Assembly: GCF_000300515.1 (NCBI RefSeq)
Contig: NZ_AMSI01000008.1
Coordinates: 1-64,000, forward strand
DNA length: 64,000 nucleotides
Direction: 5' to 3'
Source of the DNA: Nitratireductor indicus C115
Lineage (GTDB): Bacteria > Pseudomonadota > Alphaproteobacteria > Rhizobiales > Rhizobiaceae
This document shows positions 39,023 to 46,946 of this stretch, piece after piece; within the stretch, counting starts at the first letter, position 1, and the number at the start of each line of letters is the position of its first letter. Position numbers and translations under genes: made by a program. A model generated the notes under the pieces. It ran no database searches and had not been told where the DNA came from. It saw nothing but the letters and a program-made list of their open reading frames with translations.

Positions 39023-40801
39023 ATGGCCGGCTTTCGCGAGGGTCGTTCATGTATCGGTATTGGAAGAAGATCGCTGCCTGTGGACACAGTGAGGGGGCAT
39101 TCCCCCTATCAGCTATGGGGACTTGTCACGCGGCAGGCCTGGACGCGCCTGCGGCGGCGCTTGCGCGCGGGTCCGTCCTATCGCTGGCGTTATTCCGGCC
39201 GCACGCCTGAACGTGTGCTCATCGCGCCGCCGGATCTGCGTCTTGCGGATCCTCAGGTGGCGCGCGACATCTATCATGGGCAATTCCTGCTTGCCGGACA
39301 GCTTGTCGAAACGCGCGGACAGTCGCCATTCCTCGTGCCGGTGCAGAATCGCGCCTGGCAGGAGTCCCTGCACGGTTTCCGATGGCTGAGGCACATGCGC
39401 GCCGCCGACAGCGAGCTCGCGGCGGCCAATGCGCGTGCCCTGGTCGAAGACTGGATATCGCTTCATGGCAAGCGTATCGCCGGGCTGCCCTGGGACCCTG
39501 CCGTCACGGCGCGTCGCATTATCTCATGGCTGCAGCATTCCTCCGTCGTGCTGCAAGGGGCCGAACTCTCCTTCTACCGTCAGTTTCTCAAGCTCATTGC
39601 GGTGCAGATGCGCTATCTGCGCAGCGTTGCGTCGGAAATGCCGGATGGCGAGGAAAGGCTGCGCGCTCGCGTTGCACTCGCTTTCTGCGCGCTTTCTCTG
39701 CCCGCACCCGCGGCAGCGCTCAAGGCGGCCAGCCGCAACCTCGTTTATGAGCTGGAGCGGCAGATTCTGCCGGATGGCGGGCATGTCTCGCGCAATCCCC
39801 GTGCGGTTCTGGAGCTTCTTGCCGATCTTCTTCCGTTACGACACACCTATGCCAACCAGGCGGAGCAACCGCCGCAGGCGTTGATCGACGCGGTGGAGCG
39901 CATGCTTCCGGCATTGCGCTTCTTCCGCCACCGCGATGGCAGCATCGCGCGCTTCAATGGTATGGGGATCACCTTGCACGACCGTGTGGCGGCGATCCTG
40001 CGATATGACGACACCGGTGGCGCGCCGCTTCTCCATGCGCCGCACTCGGGCTATGAGCGCCTGGCGCTCGGTTCCACTACAGTGATCGCCGATACGGCGC
40101 CGCCGCCGCCGAACGATCTTTCACATTTCGCGCATGCGGGGTGCCTCTCCTTCGAGATGTCGTCCGGGCGGCACCAGTTCATCGTCAACAGCGGGGTGGA
40201 CTGTTTCGGGGATGACAGTTTCCGTCCACTGGCGCGCACGACAGCCGCGCATTCCACGATGACACTCAACGACACGTCGCAGGCGCGTTTCAGCTTGTCG
40301 CCGCAATGGAGCGACCTGATCGGCACGCCTCTTCTTTCCGGACCGCGCAAGGTGGAGTGCCAGCGCGACGATGGCGATGGCGAACATCGTTTCGCGGCGA
40401 GCCATGATGGTTATGTGGCGCGGTTCGGACTGATGCATCAACGCCGTCTCAGCCTCTCTGCGGGAGGAAACCTTCTGGAGGGCATGGACAGTATTCGCAA
40501 ACCCGACGGAACGCGGACACTCGCCGAGGGCAAGGACATGGCGGCGCTGCGCTTTCATGTGCATCCCGACATCGACATCTACCGCGACCCCGAAGGCCGG
40601 TTGATCCTGACGGGAGAAGCGACGGACACCTGGCTGTTCACTTCGGACGATGTGGAGCCGGTGGTGGAAGAATCCATTTTCTTCGCGGGACTGGGCGGCC
40701 CCCGCAAGAGCCGGCAGATCGTTCTTTATGCCGATCCGGCACAGTATCCCGATATACGATGGCGGCTGCGCCGGACCCACGCCATCAACGGTGAAGGTTG
40801 A
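39023..40801 (+). CDS. Heparinase II/III family protein
   Basis: Large predicted polysaccharide lyase-like protein of about 590 residues, role unknown in this order. The (alpha/alpha) toroid region includes WLRHMRAADSELAAANAR, DWISLHGKRIAGLPWDPAVT and LPDGGHVSRNPRAVLELLAD; the beta-sheet part includes HAGCLSFEMSSGRHQFIVNS and ARTTAAHSTMTLNDTSQ, matching the family catalytic-sheet region (AHSTMTL). No signal peptide is evident. The start is uncertain: candidates run from 38966 to 39080, and family similarity begins near GLVTRQAWTRLRRRL. It follows rsmB; in relatives purH usually comes next, but three other genes intervene here. Confidence 0.85.
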   Translation: MAGFREGRSCIGIGRRSLPVDTVRGHSPYQLWGLVTRQAWTRLRRRLRAGPSYRWRYSGRTPERVLIAPPDLRLADPQVARDIYHGQFLLAGQLVETRGQSPFLVPVQNRAWQESLHGFRWLRHMRAADSELAAANARALVEDWISLHGKRIAGLPWDPAVTARRIISWLQHSSVVLQGAELSFYRQFLKLIAVQMRYLRSVASEMPDGEERLRARVALAFCALSLPAPAAALKAASRNLVYELERQILPDGGHVSRNPRAVLELLADLLPLRHTYANQAEQPPQALIDAVERMLPALRFFRHRDGSIARFNGMGITLHDRVAAILRYDDTGGAPLLHAPHSGYERLALGSTTVIADTAPPPPNDLSHFAHAGCLSFEMSSGRHQFIVNSGVDCFGDDSFRPLARTTAAHSTMTLNDTSQARFSLSPQWSDLIGTPLLSGPRKVECQRDDGDGEHRFAASHDGYVARFGLMHQRRLSLSAGGNLLEGMDSIRKPDGTRTLAEGKDMAALRFHVHPDIDIYRDPEGRLILTGEATDTWLFTSDDVEPVVEESIFFAGLGGPRKSRQIVLYADPAQYPDIRWRLRRTHAINGEG

Positions 40802-40855
40802 GCGCCTCTCCTCGGCCAGTGGCAGACAGGCGCTCGTCCTGGCAATGATGGGCGG

Positions 40856-41569
40856 TCAGGTCACCGACTGAAAGCGTACTTCGCTGCCGTGCAGAAAACA
40901 GCTTCTGTCGAAGAGCCTGAGATCGAGCGGATTTGGCAATCGCACATCATCCAGCCCCGGACATGCCCGCCTGGACGGGTCGTAGCTGCGATCGATCTGG
41001 GTGATGAAGACGAAGGTCACCCCGCGTTCGCGGGCGAAGGACCGTAATGCCGTGACCTGGCTCATGAGGTCGGGGTTTTCCCGTTTCTGGTCGAGCAGTT
41101 GCAGATAGTCGATTACGGCGATTGTTCCCCGAGGGACATCGGCGAGCGCGGCAATGATATGTTCCGCATTGATGGTGTCGGACGTATCGAGGGTGAGAAG
41201 CTCCTTGAAAGGGGCTAGGTCTATGTCCAGTGCCCGGAAGCGGGCGAGCACGTCGGAACCGGAATATTCCAGCGTGAAGAAAAAGGCCCTGTTGCCTGCC
41301 TTCATGGATTGAACCGCAAGTTCCAGGCTCATCAGGGTCTTGCCCTGCCCCGGGCGCGCACCCAGGAGAAGAAGATCGCCGGGAACGAGCCGGGAGAAGA
41401 GCTTTTGTGCGGGCGAGACAGTGGCGGCCTTCTGCGCGAGAAGGCTCCAGCGGGCAAAACCCTCTTCGCGGGCAATGCGGTCAAGCGCCCCGGAGAGCGG
41501 GAGCTTGTCCTTTCGGGCAAGGTCTCTGGCACGGCGTTTAAGGTGATAGACGGGCGCGGACAGTTTCAT
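40856..41569 (-). CDS. DnaB-like RecA-fold ATPase, stand-alone
   Basis: 237 residues. Residues 60-237 resemble the C-terminal ATPase domain of replicative helicase DnaB: Walker A GARPGQGKT (70-78), Walker B TIAVIDYLQLLD (149-160), sensor FVFITQID near 187-193. The N-terminal DnaB primase-interaction domain is absent; instead residues 8-45 form a helical motif, LKRRARDLARKDKLPLSGAL then IAREEGFARWSLL, like the short LKxxAK...ALDxIAxxxGFxxW motif found in some mobile-element proteins. The start at 41569 has AGGAGG seven bases ahead. It converges on the heparinase gene. Helicase activity is not established. Confidence 0.82.
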   Translation of the reverse strand: MKLSAPVYHLKRRARDLARKDKLPLSGALDRIAREEGFARWSLLAQKAATVSPAQKLFSRLVPGDLLLLGARPGQGKTLMSLELAVQSMKAGNRAFFFTLEYSGSDVLARFRALDIDLAPFKELLTLDTSDTINAEHIIAALADVPRGTIAVIDYLQLLDQKRENPDLMSQVTALRSFARERGVTFVFITQIDRSYDPSRRACPGLDDVRLPNPLDLRLFDRSCFLHGSEVRFQSVT

Positions 41570-41740
41570 CGGCAAACCTCCTGTGGCGGGCGAATGCCGC
41601 AACCCCTCCTCATGCGTTCCTGCCCGGACAGTCGGTTCGGTTTTTCGAATGCGCCCTGCATGCCTTTTGCTTTCCCAGTGGAGGGGGGAGACGCGGGCCG
41701 CGCCAGAATCGAAAGGATAGACGAATTCCGCCAGCCCATA

Positions 41741-41774
41741 AAGCAAACCGCCCGCGAATTTCTTCGCGGGCGGT
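41741..41774 (-). terminator. Terminator of the PQQ dehydrogenase gene
   Basis: ACCGCCCGCGAA (41747-41758) pairs perfectly with TTCGCGGGCGGT (41763-41774) around TTTC. On the minus strand the stem is followed by TTTGCTTTATG, a fair U-tract. It lies 39 bases past the dehydrogenase stop. Confidence 0.75.
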
Positions 41775-41812
41775 CGATCTTCAATCGCAGCGCAGCTGGC
41801 GCCGGATACGGG

Positions 41813-44284
41813 TCAGTTCGCCTTGGGCAGCGCGTAGGCGATGATGTAATCGCCACGGTCCGGCGATTGGCGTGCTCCGCCTGCCGAAACGATGATGAAC
41901 TGCCGTCCGGTCTCCGGCGATACGTAGGTCATCGGAGTGGCCTGCGCACCCACGGGGAGGCGGCCCTTCCAGAGTTCCTCGCCCGTGCGGGAATCGAAGG
42001 CGCGCAGGTAATAGTCCTGCGTACCCGCATAGAAGACGAGGCCGCCGGCGGTCGTCATCGGTCCGCCCAGCGAGGGCATGCCGATGGGGATCTGCAGACC
42101 GGTCTTCATGCCGAGCGGGCCGGTGTCCTGCAGCGTGCCGGCGGGAACCTGCCAGGCGATCTGGCGCGACTTCAGGTCAATGCCGGTGATCGTGCCGTAA
42201 GGCGGCTGGTGGCAGGGAACGCCGAGCGGGGACATGAAGCCGTTCTTCCAGGCCGCGTAGGGCGTGCCCTTCTGTGTGGAAAGGCCGTCATGGGCGGCCG
42301 AGCCGCCGCGTGCTTCCACCTGGTCCTGAGGGATGAGCTGGATGAACTGCGGCATGCGGATGTCGTTGACGATCAGCATGTCGTTGTCCTCGTCCACCGA
42401 AGCGGAACCCCAGTTCATGCCGCCGTAGTAGCCGGGGAAGATCAGGCTCTTGTCGGTTCCAGGAGGCGTGAACTCGCCCTCATAGCGCATCTTCTTGAAT
42501 TCGATGCGGCAATAGAGCTGATCATAGGGCGTGGCGCCCCACATGCGGGTTTCGGTGAAAGGCTCGGTGCCGATGGCCGGCATGCCGACCGAGTATGGCT
42601 GGGTGGGTGCAACGAAGTCTTCCGGTACACCGCCATCCTGCGGGACCGGTTTTTCCTCGACTTCGGCGATCGGTGTTCCGTCGCGGCGGTCCAGCACGAA
42701 GATCTGGCCACGCTTGGTAACCTGGATCAAAGCGGGAATGCGACCGCCCTTGCCGTCGGGCACATCATAAAGCGCCGGTTGCGAAGGAACGTCATAGTCC
42801 CAGATATCGTGATGAACGGTCTGGAATTTCCAGCGCTCGCGGCCCGTCTCGATATCGAGCGCGACCACGGCGGCGCTGTATTCTTCCGCCGCCTTCGAGC
42901 GGTGTGCGCCGAAGAAGTCGGGTGTCGCATTGCCCGTAGGCAGATAGACGAGGCCGAGGTCCGCATCGAAGGCGGGCGTCGACCAGACATTCGGCGTGCC
43001 GCGTGTGTAGCTTTCGCCGGCGGGCGGGAGCTTGGTGATCGATGGATTGCCGAGGTCCCAGGCCCAGACCAGTTCACCGGTGACGGCGCTGAATGCGCGA
43101 ACGGCGCCGGAAGGCTCACCCGTCTCGACATTGTCCCAGACCCAGCCACCGATCATGACCAGATCGCGCATCACGGTGGGGGCGGAGGTCTGGAAGTAGA
43201 AACCGTCCTTCACCTCGCCCATGCCCTGTTTCAGGTCCACCGTTCCGTTGTCGCCGAAATCGGGGCAGGGTTCGCCGGTCCTGGCATCGATCTCGATCAG
43301 GCGGGCATCGATCGTGGTCATCACGATGCGCTGCGCGCAGACGGATGCCTCAGCCGTTTGCGCCGGTGCGGCGGGGATGGCAGGTGCTGTGGCCTCGGGA
43401 GCGGCAGTTTCGCCCGCGTCTTGCGCGGGGGCAGCCGTCTGCGGTGCGGGGGCCGCTGCCGCAAGAGCATCGGCCGTGGATTCGTAGTAACTCACGCCCC
43501 GGCAGCGTTGCCACAAGGGAGCGCTGGCCTTGGGATCAAAGGTCCAGCGAGGTTCGCCGTTTTCTGCGTTCAGTGCGTGCACGATGTTGTGCGGCGAGCA
43601 GGTGTAGACCGTGTCGCCGACCTGAAGGGGCGTGTTCTGGTCCTGCGCCATGGCATCGGGCGCATCTCCGGTGCGGAAGGTCCAGGCGACTTCCAGGTCC
43701 TTCACGTTGTCCGCGTTGATCTGGTCGATGGGAGCGAAACGCGTGCCGCGAGAGGTGCGGCCATAGGCGCGCCAGTCTGTATCGTCGGAAGCCGTAAGGC
43801 CAGCCGGCGGCACGGTGTCGCTGGCAATCTCGTTGCGGATCAGGCCATGCGGCTTGAAGGCATAGAAACCGGTTGCAGCCAGACCGGCGACCAGAAGTGC
43901 TGCAACGGCAAAGGGAAGTCCCTTTGACGTTTTGCCCCGGCCGGCAAAAAGCGGAACACAAAGTGCCACGACAACGGCGATGACCGTGGGGGCAACGAGG
44001 CGGGGAACGAGCGGCCAGAACGAAAGGCCGGCTTCCCACAGCGCCCAGGCGATGGTTGCCAGATAAATGAGCGCATAAAGCCAGACGCCGGCGCTGCGGC
44101 GCATGAAAAAGAGAATGCCCGTCAGCACAAGGCCGATGCCGGCAAGAACGTAATACCAGGAGCCGCCGAGGCCGGCGAGCTCGACACCGCCCCACACAAG
44201 GGGCAAGCCGATCAAGGCAATGATCACGCCGACGACGGGCAGCAACCATCCGGCCTTCCGCGTCGGTGTCGTATTGCTAGACAT
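41813..44284 (-). CDS. gcd: Membrane-bound PQQ-dependent dehydrogenase (glucose/quinate/shikimate family)
   Basis: Quinoprotein that oxidises sugars or cyclic polyols in the periplasm and passes electrons to ubiquinone. 823 residues: five N-terminal membrane helices (within about 12-145), then the eight-bladed PQQ propeller with DTDWRAYGRTSRGTRFAPID, repeated W-docking motifs (EPRWTFDPK, ERWKFQTVHHDIWDYD, GEELWKGRLPVGAQATPMTY) and QFIIVSAGG. Residues about 258-300 are a low-complexity Ala/Pro/Gln/Glu insert in a propeller loop. PQQ biosynthesis genes are not in the window. The true substrate could be glucose, quinate or another. A divergent MarR gene is 213 bases away. Confidence 0.93.
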   Translation of the reverse strand: MSSNTTPTRKAGWLLPVVGVIIALIGLPLVWGGVELAGLGGSWYYVLAGIGLVLTGILFFMRRSAGVWLYALIYLATIAWALWEAGLSFWPLVPRLVAPTVIAVVVALCVPLFAGRGKTSKGLPFAVAALLVAGLAATGFYAFKPHGLIRNEIASDTVPPAGLTASDDTDWRAYGRTSRGTRFAPIDQINADNVKDLEVAWTFRTGDAPDAMAQDQNTPLQVGDTVYTCSPHNIVHALNAENGEPRWTFDPKASAPLWQRCRGVSYYESTADALAAAAPAPQTAAPAQDAGETAAPEATAPAIPAAPAQTAEASVCAQRIVMTTIDARLIEIDARTGEPCPDFGDNGTVDLKQGMGEVKDGFYFQTSAPTVMRDLVMIGGWVWDNVETGEPSGAVRAFSAVTGELVWAWDLGNPSITKLPPAGESYTRGTPNVWSTPAFDADLGLVYLPTGNATPDFFGAHRSKAAEEYSAAVVALDIETGRERWKFQTVHHDIWDYDVPSQPALYDVPDGKGGRIPALIQVTKRGQIFVLDRRDGTPIAEVEEKPVPQDGGVPEDFVAPTQPYSVGMPAIGTEPFTETRMWGATPYDQLYCRIEFKKMRYEGEFTPPGTDKSLIFPGYYGGMNWGSASVDEDNDMLIVNDIRMPQFIQLIPQDQVEARGGSAAHDGLSTQKGTPYAAWKNGFMSPLGVPCHQPPYGTITGIDLKSRQIAWQVPAGTLQDTGPLGMKTGLQIPIGMPSLGGPMTTAGGLVFYAGTQDYYLRAFDSRTGEELWKGRLPVGAQATPMTYVSPETGRQFIIVSAGGARQSPDRGDYIIAYALPKAN

Positions 44285-44466
44285 GAGAAATTCCTCGTTG
44301 GTGCTTTTCGCCGGATCCTGTTTCAGGGAACCGCGCGACAGGCTGTTGCTTTCCCGCGCAAGGGGATATGAAATCCTCCATGGGAGAAGTCGATTTCGCG
44401 GGGAACGGGATCAAGCGGGCTGATCAATATGGCGAGGCTGACCGCTCGGCGCGACAATTCGATTGC

Positions 44467-44483
44467 ATATTAATAGATAATAT
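44467..44483. promoter_or_regulatory. Candidate MarR operator
   Basis: ATATTA and TAATAT flank ATAGA, a 17-base perfect inverted repeat typical in size and AT-richness of MarR sites. It ends 14 bases before the MarR start codon in the divergent region with the PQQ dehydrogenase. Confidence 0.55.
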
Positions 44484-44497
44484 ATGAACAATAATCA

Positions 44498-44941
44498 ATG
44501 TCACACAGCGAGTACGAAGGCCGGGCGCGTCTCGGACAACGCATCCAGAATGTGAGCCGGCTTTGGCGCAGGGCCGCCAATCAGCGTCTTGACGATTACG
44601 GGGTGTCGCATGCAACGGCGGCGCCGCTGCTTGCTCTCTGGCGGATGGGCGGTGAGGCCCGGCAGGGCGTCGTGGCGGAAATGGCGGGGCTTGAAGGCCC
44701 TTCCATGGTACGGCTTGTCGATGTGCTTCTTGCCGAAGGGCTCGTTACACGGCGCGAGGATCCAAGTGACCGCCGCGCCAAGATACTTCAGCTTACGGCA
44801 CGGGGCGAAGCCCGCATGGAGCGCATCATGGCCGTGCTTGATGATCTGCGCGAGGAGCTGCTTGCAGGCATCGAGGAAAGCGAACTGGCAAGGGCTTCTG
44901 CTGTTCTGGAGCAGCTGGAGGCCACCCTGGAACATATCTGA
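44498..44941 (+). CDS. MarR-family transcriptional regulator
   Basis: 147-residue winged-helix regulator. The recognition region reads GVVAEMAGLEGPSMVRLVDV and the wing VTRREDPSDRRAKILQLTARG, the classic DxRxxxxxLT pattern. It begins RLGQRIQNVSRLWRRAANQR, the dimerisation helix. The gene faces the PQQ dehydrogenase across an AT-rich spacer containing a 17-base inverted repeat 14 bases before its own start, so it probably represses itself and perhaps the dehydrogenase. The ligand is unknown. Confidence 0.94.
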   Translation: MSHSEYEGRARLGQRIQNVSRLWRRAANQRLDDYGVSHATAAPLLALWRMGGEARQGVVAEMAGLEGPSMVRLVDVLLAEGLVTRREDPSDRRAKILQLTARGEARMERIMAVLDDLREELLAGIEESELARASAVLEQLEATLEHI

Positions 44942-45066
44942 GACTTTGCGGGCAGAATGCGCGGAAAAGCCCGGCAAAATGGCCTGCGGAAGTGCTGCGC
45001 GCTTGATTTGCCGGACGCCTGCCGGTACCTCCCCTCCATTCCTTCCTGAAGCCGGAGCCGCCAGCC

Positions 45067-46683
45067 ATGTCTGTTGCCGCGAAAAACATTCCCGCCCCCG
45101 ATCTCGTTCCCGTCAAGCGCGCCCTCCTGTCGGTTTCCGACAAGACCGGCATTGTCGATTTTGCCCGTGCTCTCGTTGCGCGGGGCGTCGAGATCGTGTC
45201 GACCGGGGGAACCTCTGCGGCTCTTTCCAAGGAAGGTATTCCGGTTCGCGACGTGTCGGAACTGACGGGCTTTCCCGAAATCATGGATGGCCGCGTCAAG
45301 ACGCTGCATCCGGGTGTGCATGGCGGTCTTTTGGGCATTCGCGACGATGCAGACCATGCGCGCGCGATGAAGGAACATGACATTGCGCCGATCGACCTTC
45401 TGGTGATCAATCTCTATCCGTTCGAGGAAGTCCGTTTCGGCGGCGGCGATTATGCGACCACGGTCGAGAATATCGATATCGGCGGTCCGGCCATGCTGCG
45501 CGCGGCGGCCAAGAACCACGCCTATCTGGCCGTAGTGACAGAACCCGCCGATTATGCGGGTATTCTGGAAGCGCTTTCCGAGAACGACGGAAATCTACCC
45601 TATCGCCTTCGTCAGGAGCTGGCGGCGAAGGCCTTCGCGCGCACCGCCGCATACGATGCCGCGATCTCCGGCTGGTTCGCCGAGACGCTTCAGGTCGAAA
45701 GCCCGGCTTTCCGCGCCGTGGGCGGCAAGCTCAAGGAAGTGATGCGTTATGGCGAGAACCCGCATCAGAAGGCGGGCTTCTATGTGACCGGAGAAGCGCG
45801 GCCTGGCGTTGCCACGGCGACCCAACTTCAAGGCAAGCAGCTTTCCTACAACAACATCAACGATACGGATGCCGCCTTTGAGCTGGTGTCCGAGTTCGCA
45901 CCGGAGCGCTCTGCCGCCGTCGCCATCATCAAGCATGCCAATCCCTGCGGTGTTGCCGAAGGCGGAAGCTTGCGCGAGGCGTATGAGAAGGCTTTGGCCT
46001 GCGATCCGGTTTCGGCCTTTGGCGGCATCGTGGCGCTGAACCGTGCCCTGGACGCGGAGGCCGCCGAAGAGATCGTGAAGATCTTTACCGAGGTCATCAT
46101 CGCGCCGGAAGCGAGCGCGGAAGCCCGCGCCATCGTTGCCAGCAAGAAGAATCTGCGCCTTCTGGTGACGGGCGGCCTTGCTGATCCGCGCGCGCCGGGC
46201 CTTTTCGTGAAAAGCGTTGCGGGTGGCCTCCTGATGCAGTCGCGCGACAATGGCGTGGTGGACGATCTCGATCTCAAGGTGGTGACGAAGCGTGCGCCGA
46301 CGGAAAAGGAAATGGCCGACCTGATCTTCGCCTTCCGCGTGGCCAAGCATGTGAAATCGAACGCCATCGTCTATGCGCGGAACGGCGCGACCGTTGGGGT
46401 GGGCGCGGGCCAGATGAGCCGTGTCGATTCAGCCCGCATCGCCGCCCGCAAGGCGGAAGACGCCGCACAGGCCGGCGGTTACGCCGAGCCGCTGACGAAA
46501 GGATCGGTGGTTGCGTCTGATGCCTTCTTCCCCTTCGCAGATGGTCTTCTTTCGGCGGTGGAAGCTGGCGCCACGGCGGTCATCCAGCCGGGCGGTTCGA
46601 TGCGCGACGAGGAAGTCATTGCCGCGGCGGATGAGCATGGCATCGCCATGGTGATGACCGGCATGCGCCATTTCCGTCACTGA
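45067..46683 (+). CDS. purH: Bifunctional AICAR formyltransferase / IMP cyclohydrolase
   Basis: Catalyses the last two steps of IMP synthesis. 538 residues: N-terminal cyclohydrolase domain ([44 protein letters not shown]) and C-terminal formyltransferase domain with [14 protein letters not shown], the catalytic KHANPCGVA and [20 protein letters not shown]. It ends MTGMRHFRH, the family C-terminus. A near-perfect terminator is 20 bases downstream. Confidence 0.98.
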   Translation: MSVAAKNIPAPDLVPVKRALLSVSDKTGIVDFARALVARGVEIVSTGGTSAALSKEGIPVRDVSELTGFPEIMDGRVKTLHPGVHGGLLGIRDDADHARAMKEHDIAPIDLLVINLYPFEEVRFGGGDYATTVENIDIGGPAMLRAAAKNHAYLAVVTEPADYAGILEALSENDGNLPYRLRQELAAKAFARTAAYDAAISGWFAETLQVESPAFRAVGGKLKEVMRYGENPHQKAGFYVTGEARPGVATATQLQGKQLSYNNINDTDAAFELVSEFAPERSAAVAIIKHANPCGVAEGGSLREAYEKALACDPVSAFGGIVALNRALDAEAAEEIVKIFTEVIIAPEASAEARAIVASKKNLRLLVTGGLADPRAPGLFVKSVAGGLLMQSRDNGVVDDLDLKVVTKRAPTEKEMADLIFAFRVAKHVKSNAIVYARNGATVGVGAGQMSRVDSARIAARKAEDAAQAGGYAEPLTKGSVVASDAFFPFADGLLSAVEAGATAVIQPGGSMRDEEVIAAADEHGIAMVMTGMRHFRH

Positions 46684-46703
46684 CAAACAATTGTCATTGT
46701 TTT

Positions 46704-46741
46704 AACCGCTCCGTTTTCCCGGAAAGGAAAGCGGGGCGGTT
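46704..46741 (+). terminator. Rho-independent terminator of purH
   Basis: A 16-bp stem starts AACCGCTCCG (46704) and closes GGGGCGGTT (46741), with two G-U pairs and the loop CGGAAA, followed by TTCATTTTTC. It lies 20 bases after the purH stop. Confidence 0.88.
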
Positions 46742-46946
46742 TTCATTTTTCGTGTGTGTTTGGCCGTTTGCTCCCTGTTGACAGTGACAGGCAAAGCTGA
46801 CCGAATATTCGCGAGCGGTTTCCCGTTCTGATCGAACTCATGACCCGCTCTCTACTTTTTTGACCCCGTTACTGATCCGCCATGGCAGGCAATGCCGCCT
46901 GTCTGTTGCGGGTCAGGGGGCGAACGGGCAGCCCTGGAGGAACGCT

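Noticed and set aside
41309-43927. 872-codon plus-strand reading frame opposite the PQQ dehydrogenase
   Set aside because: Antisense of a clear PQQ propeller protein; no domain, no ribosome-binding site, typical high-GC shadow.
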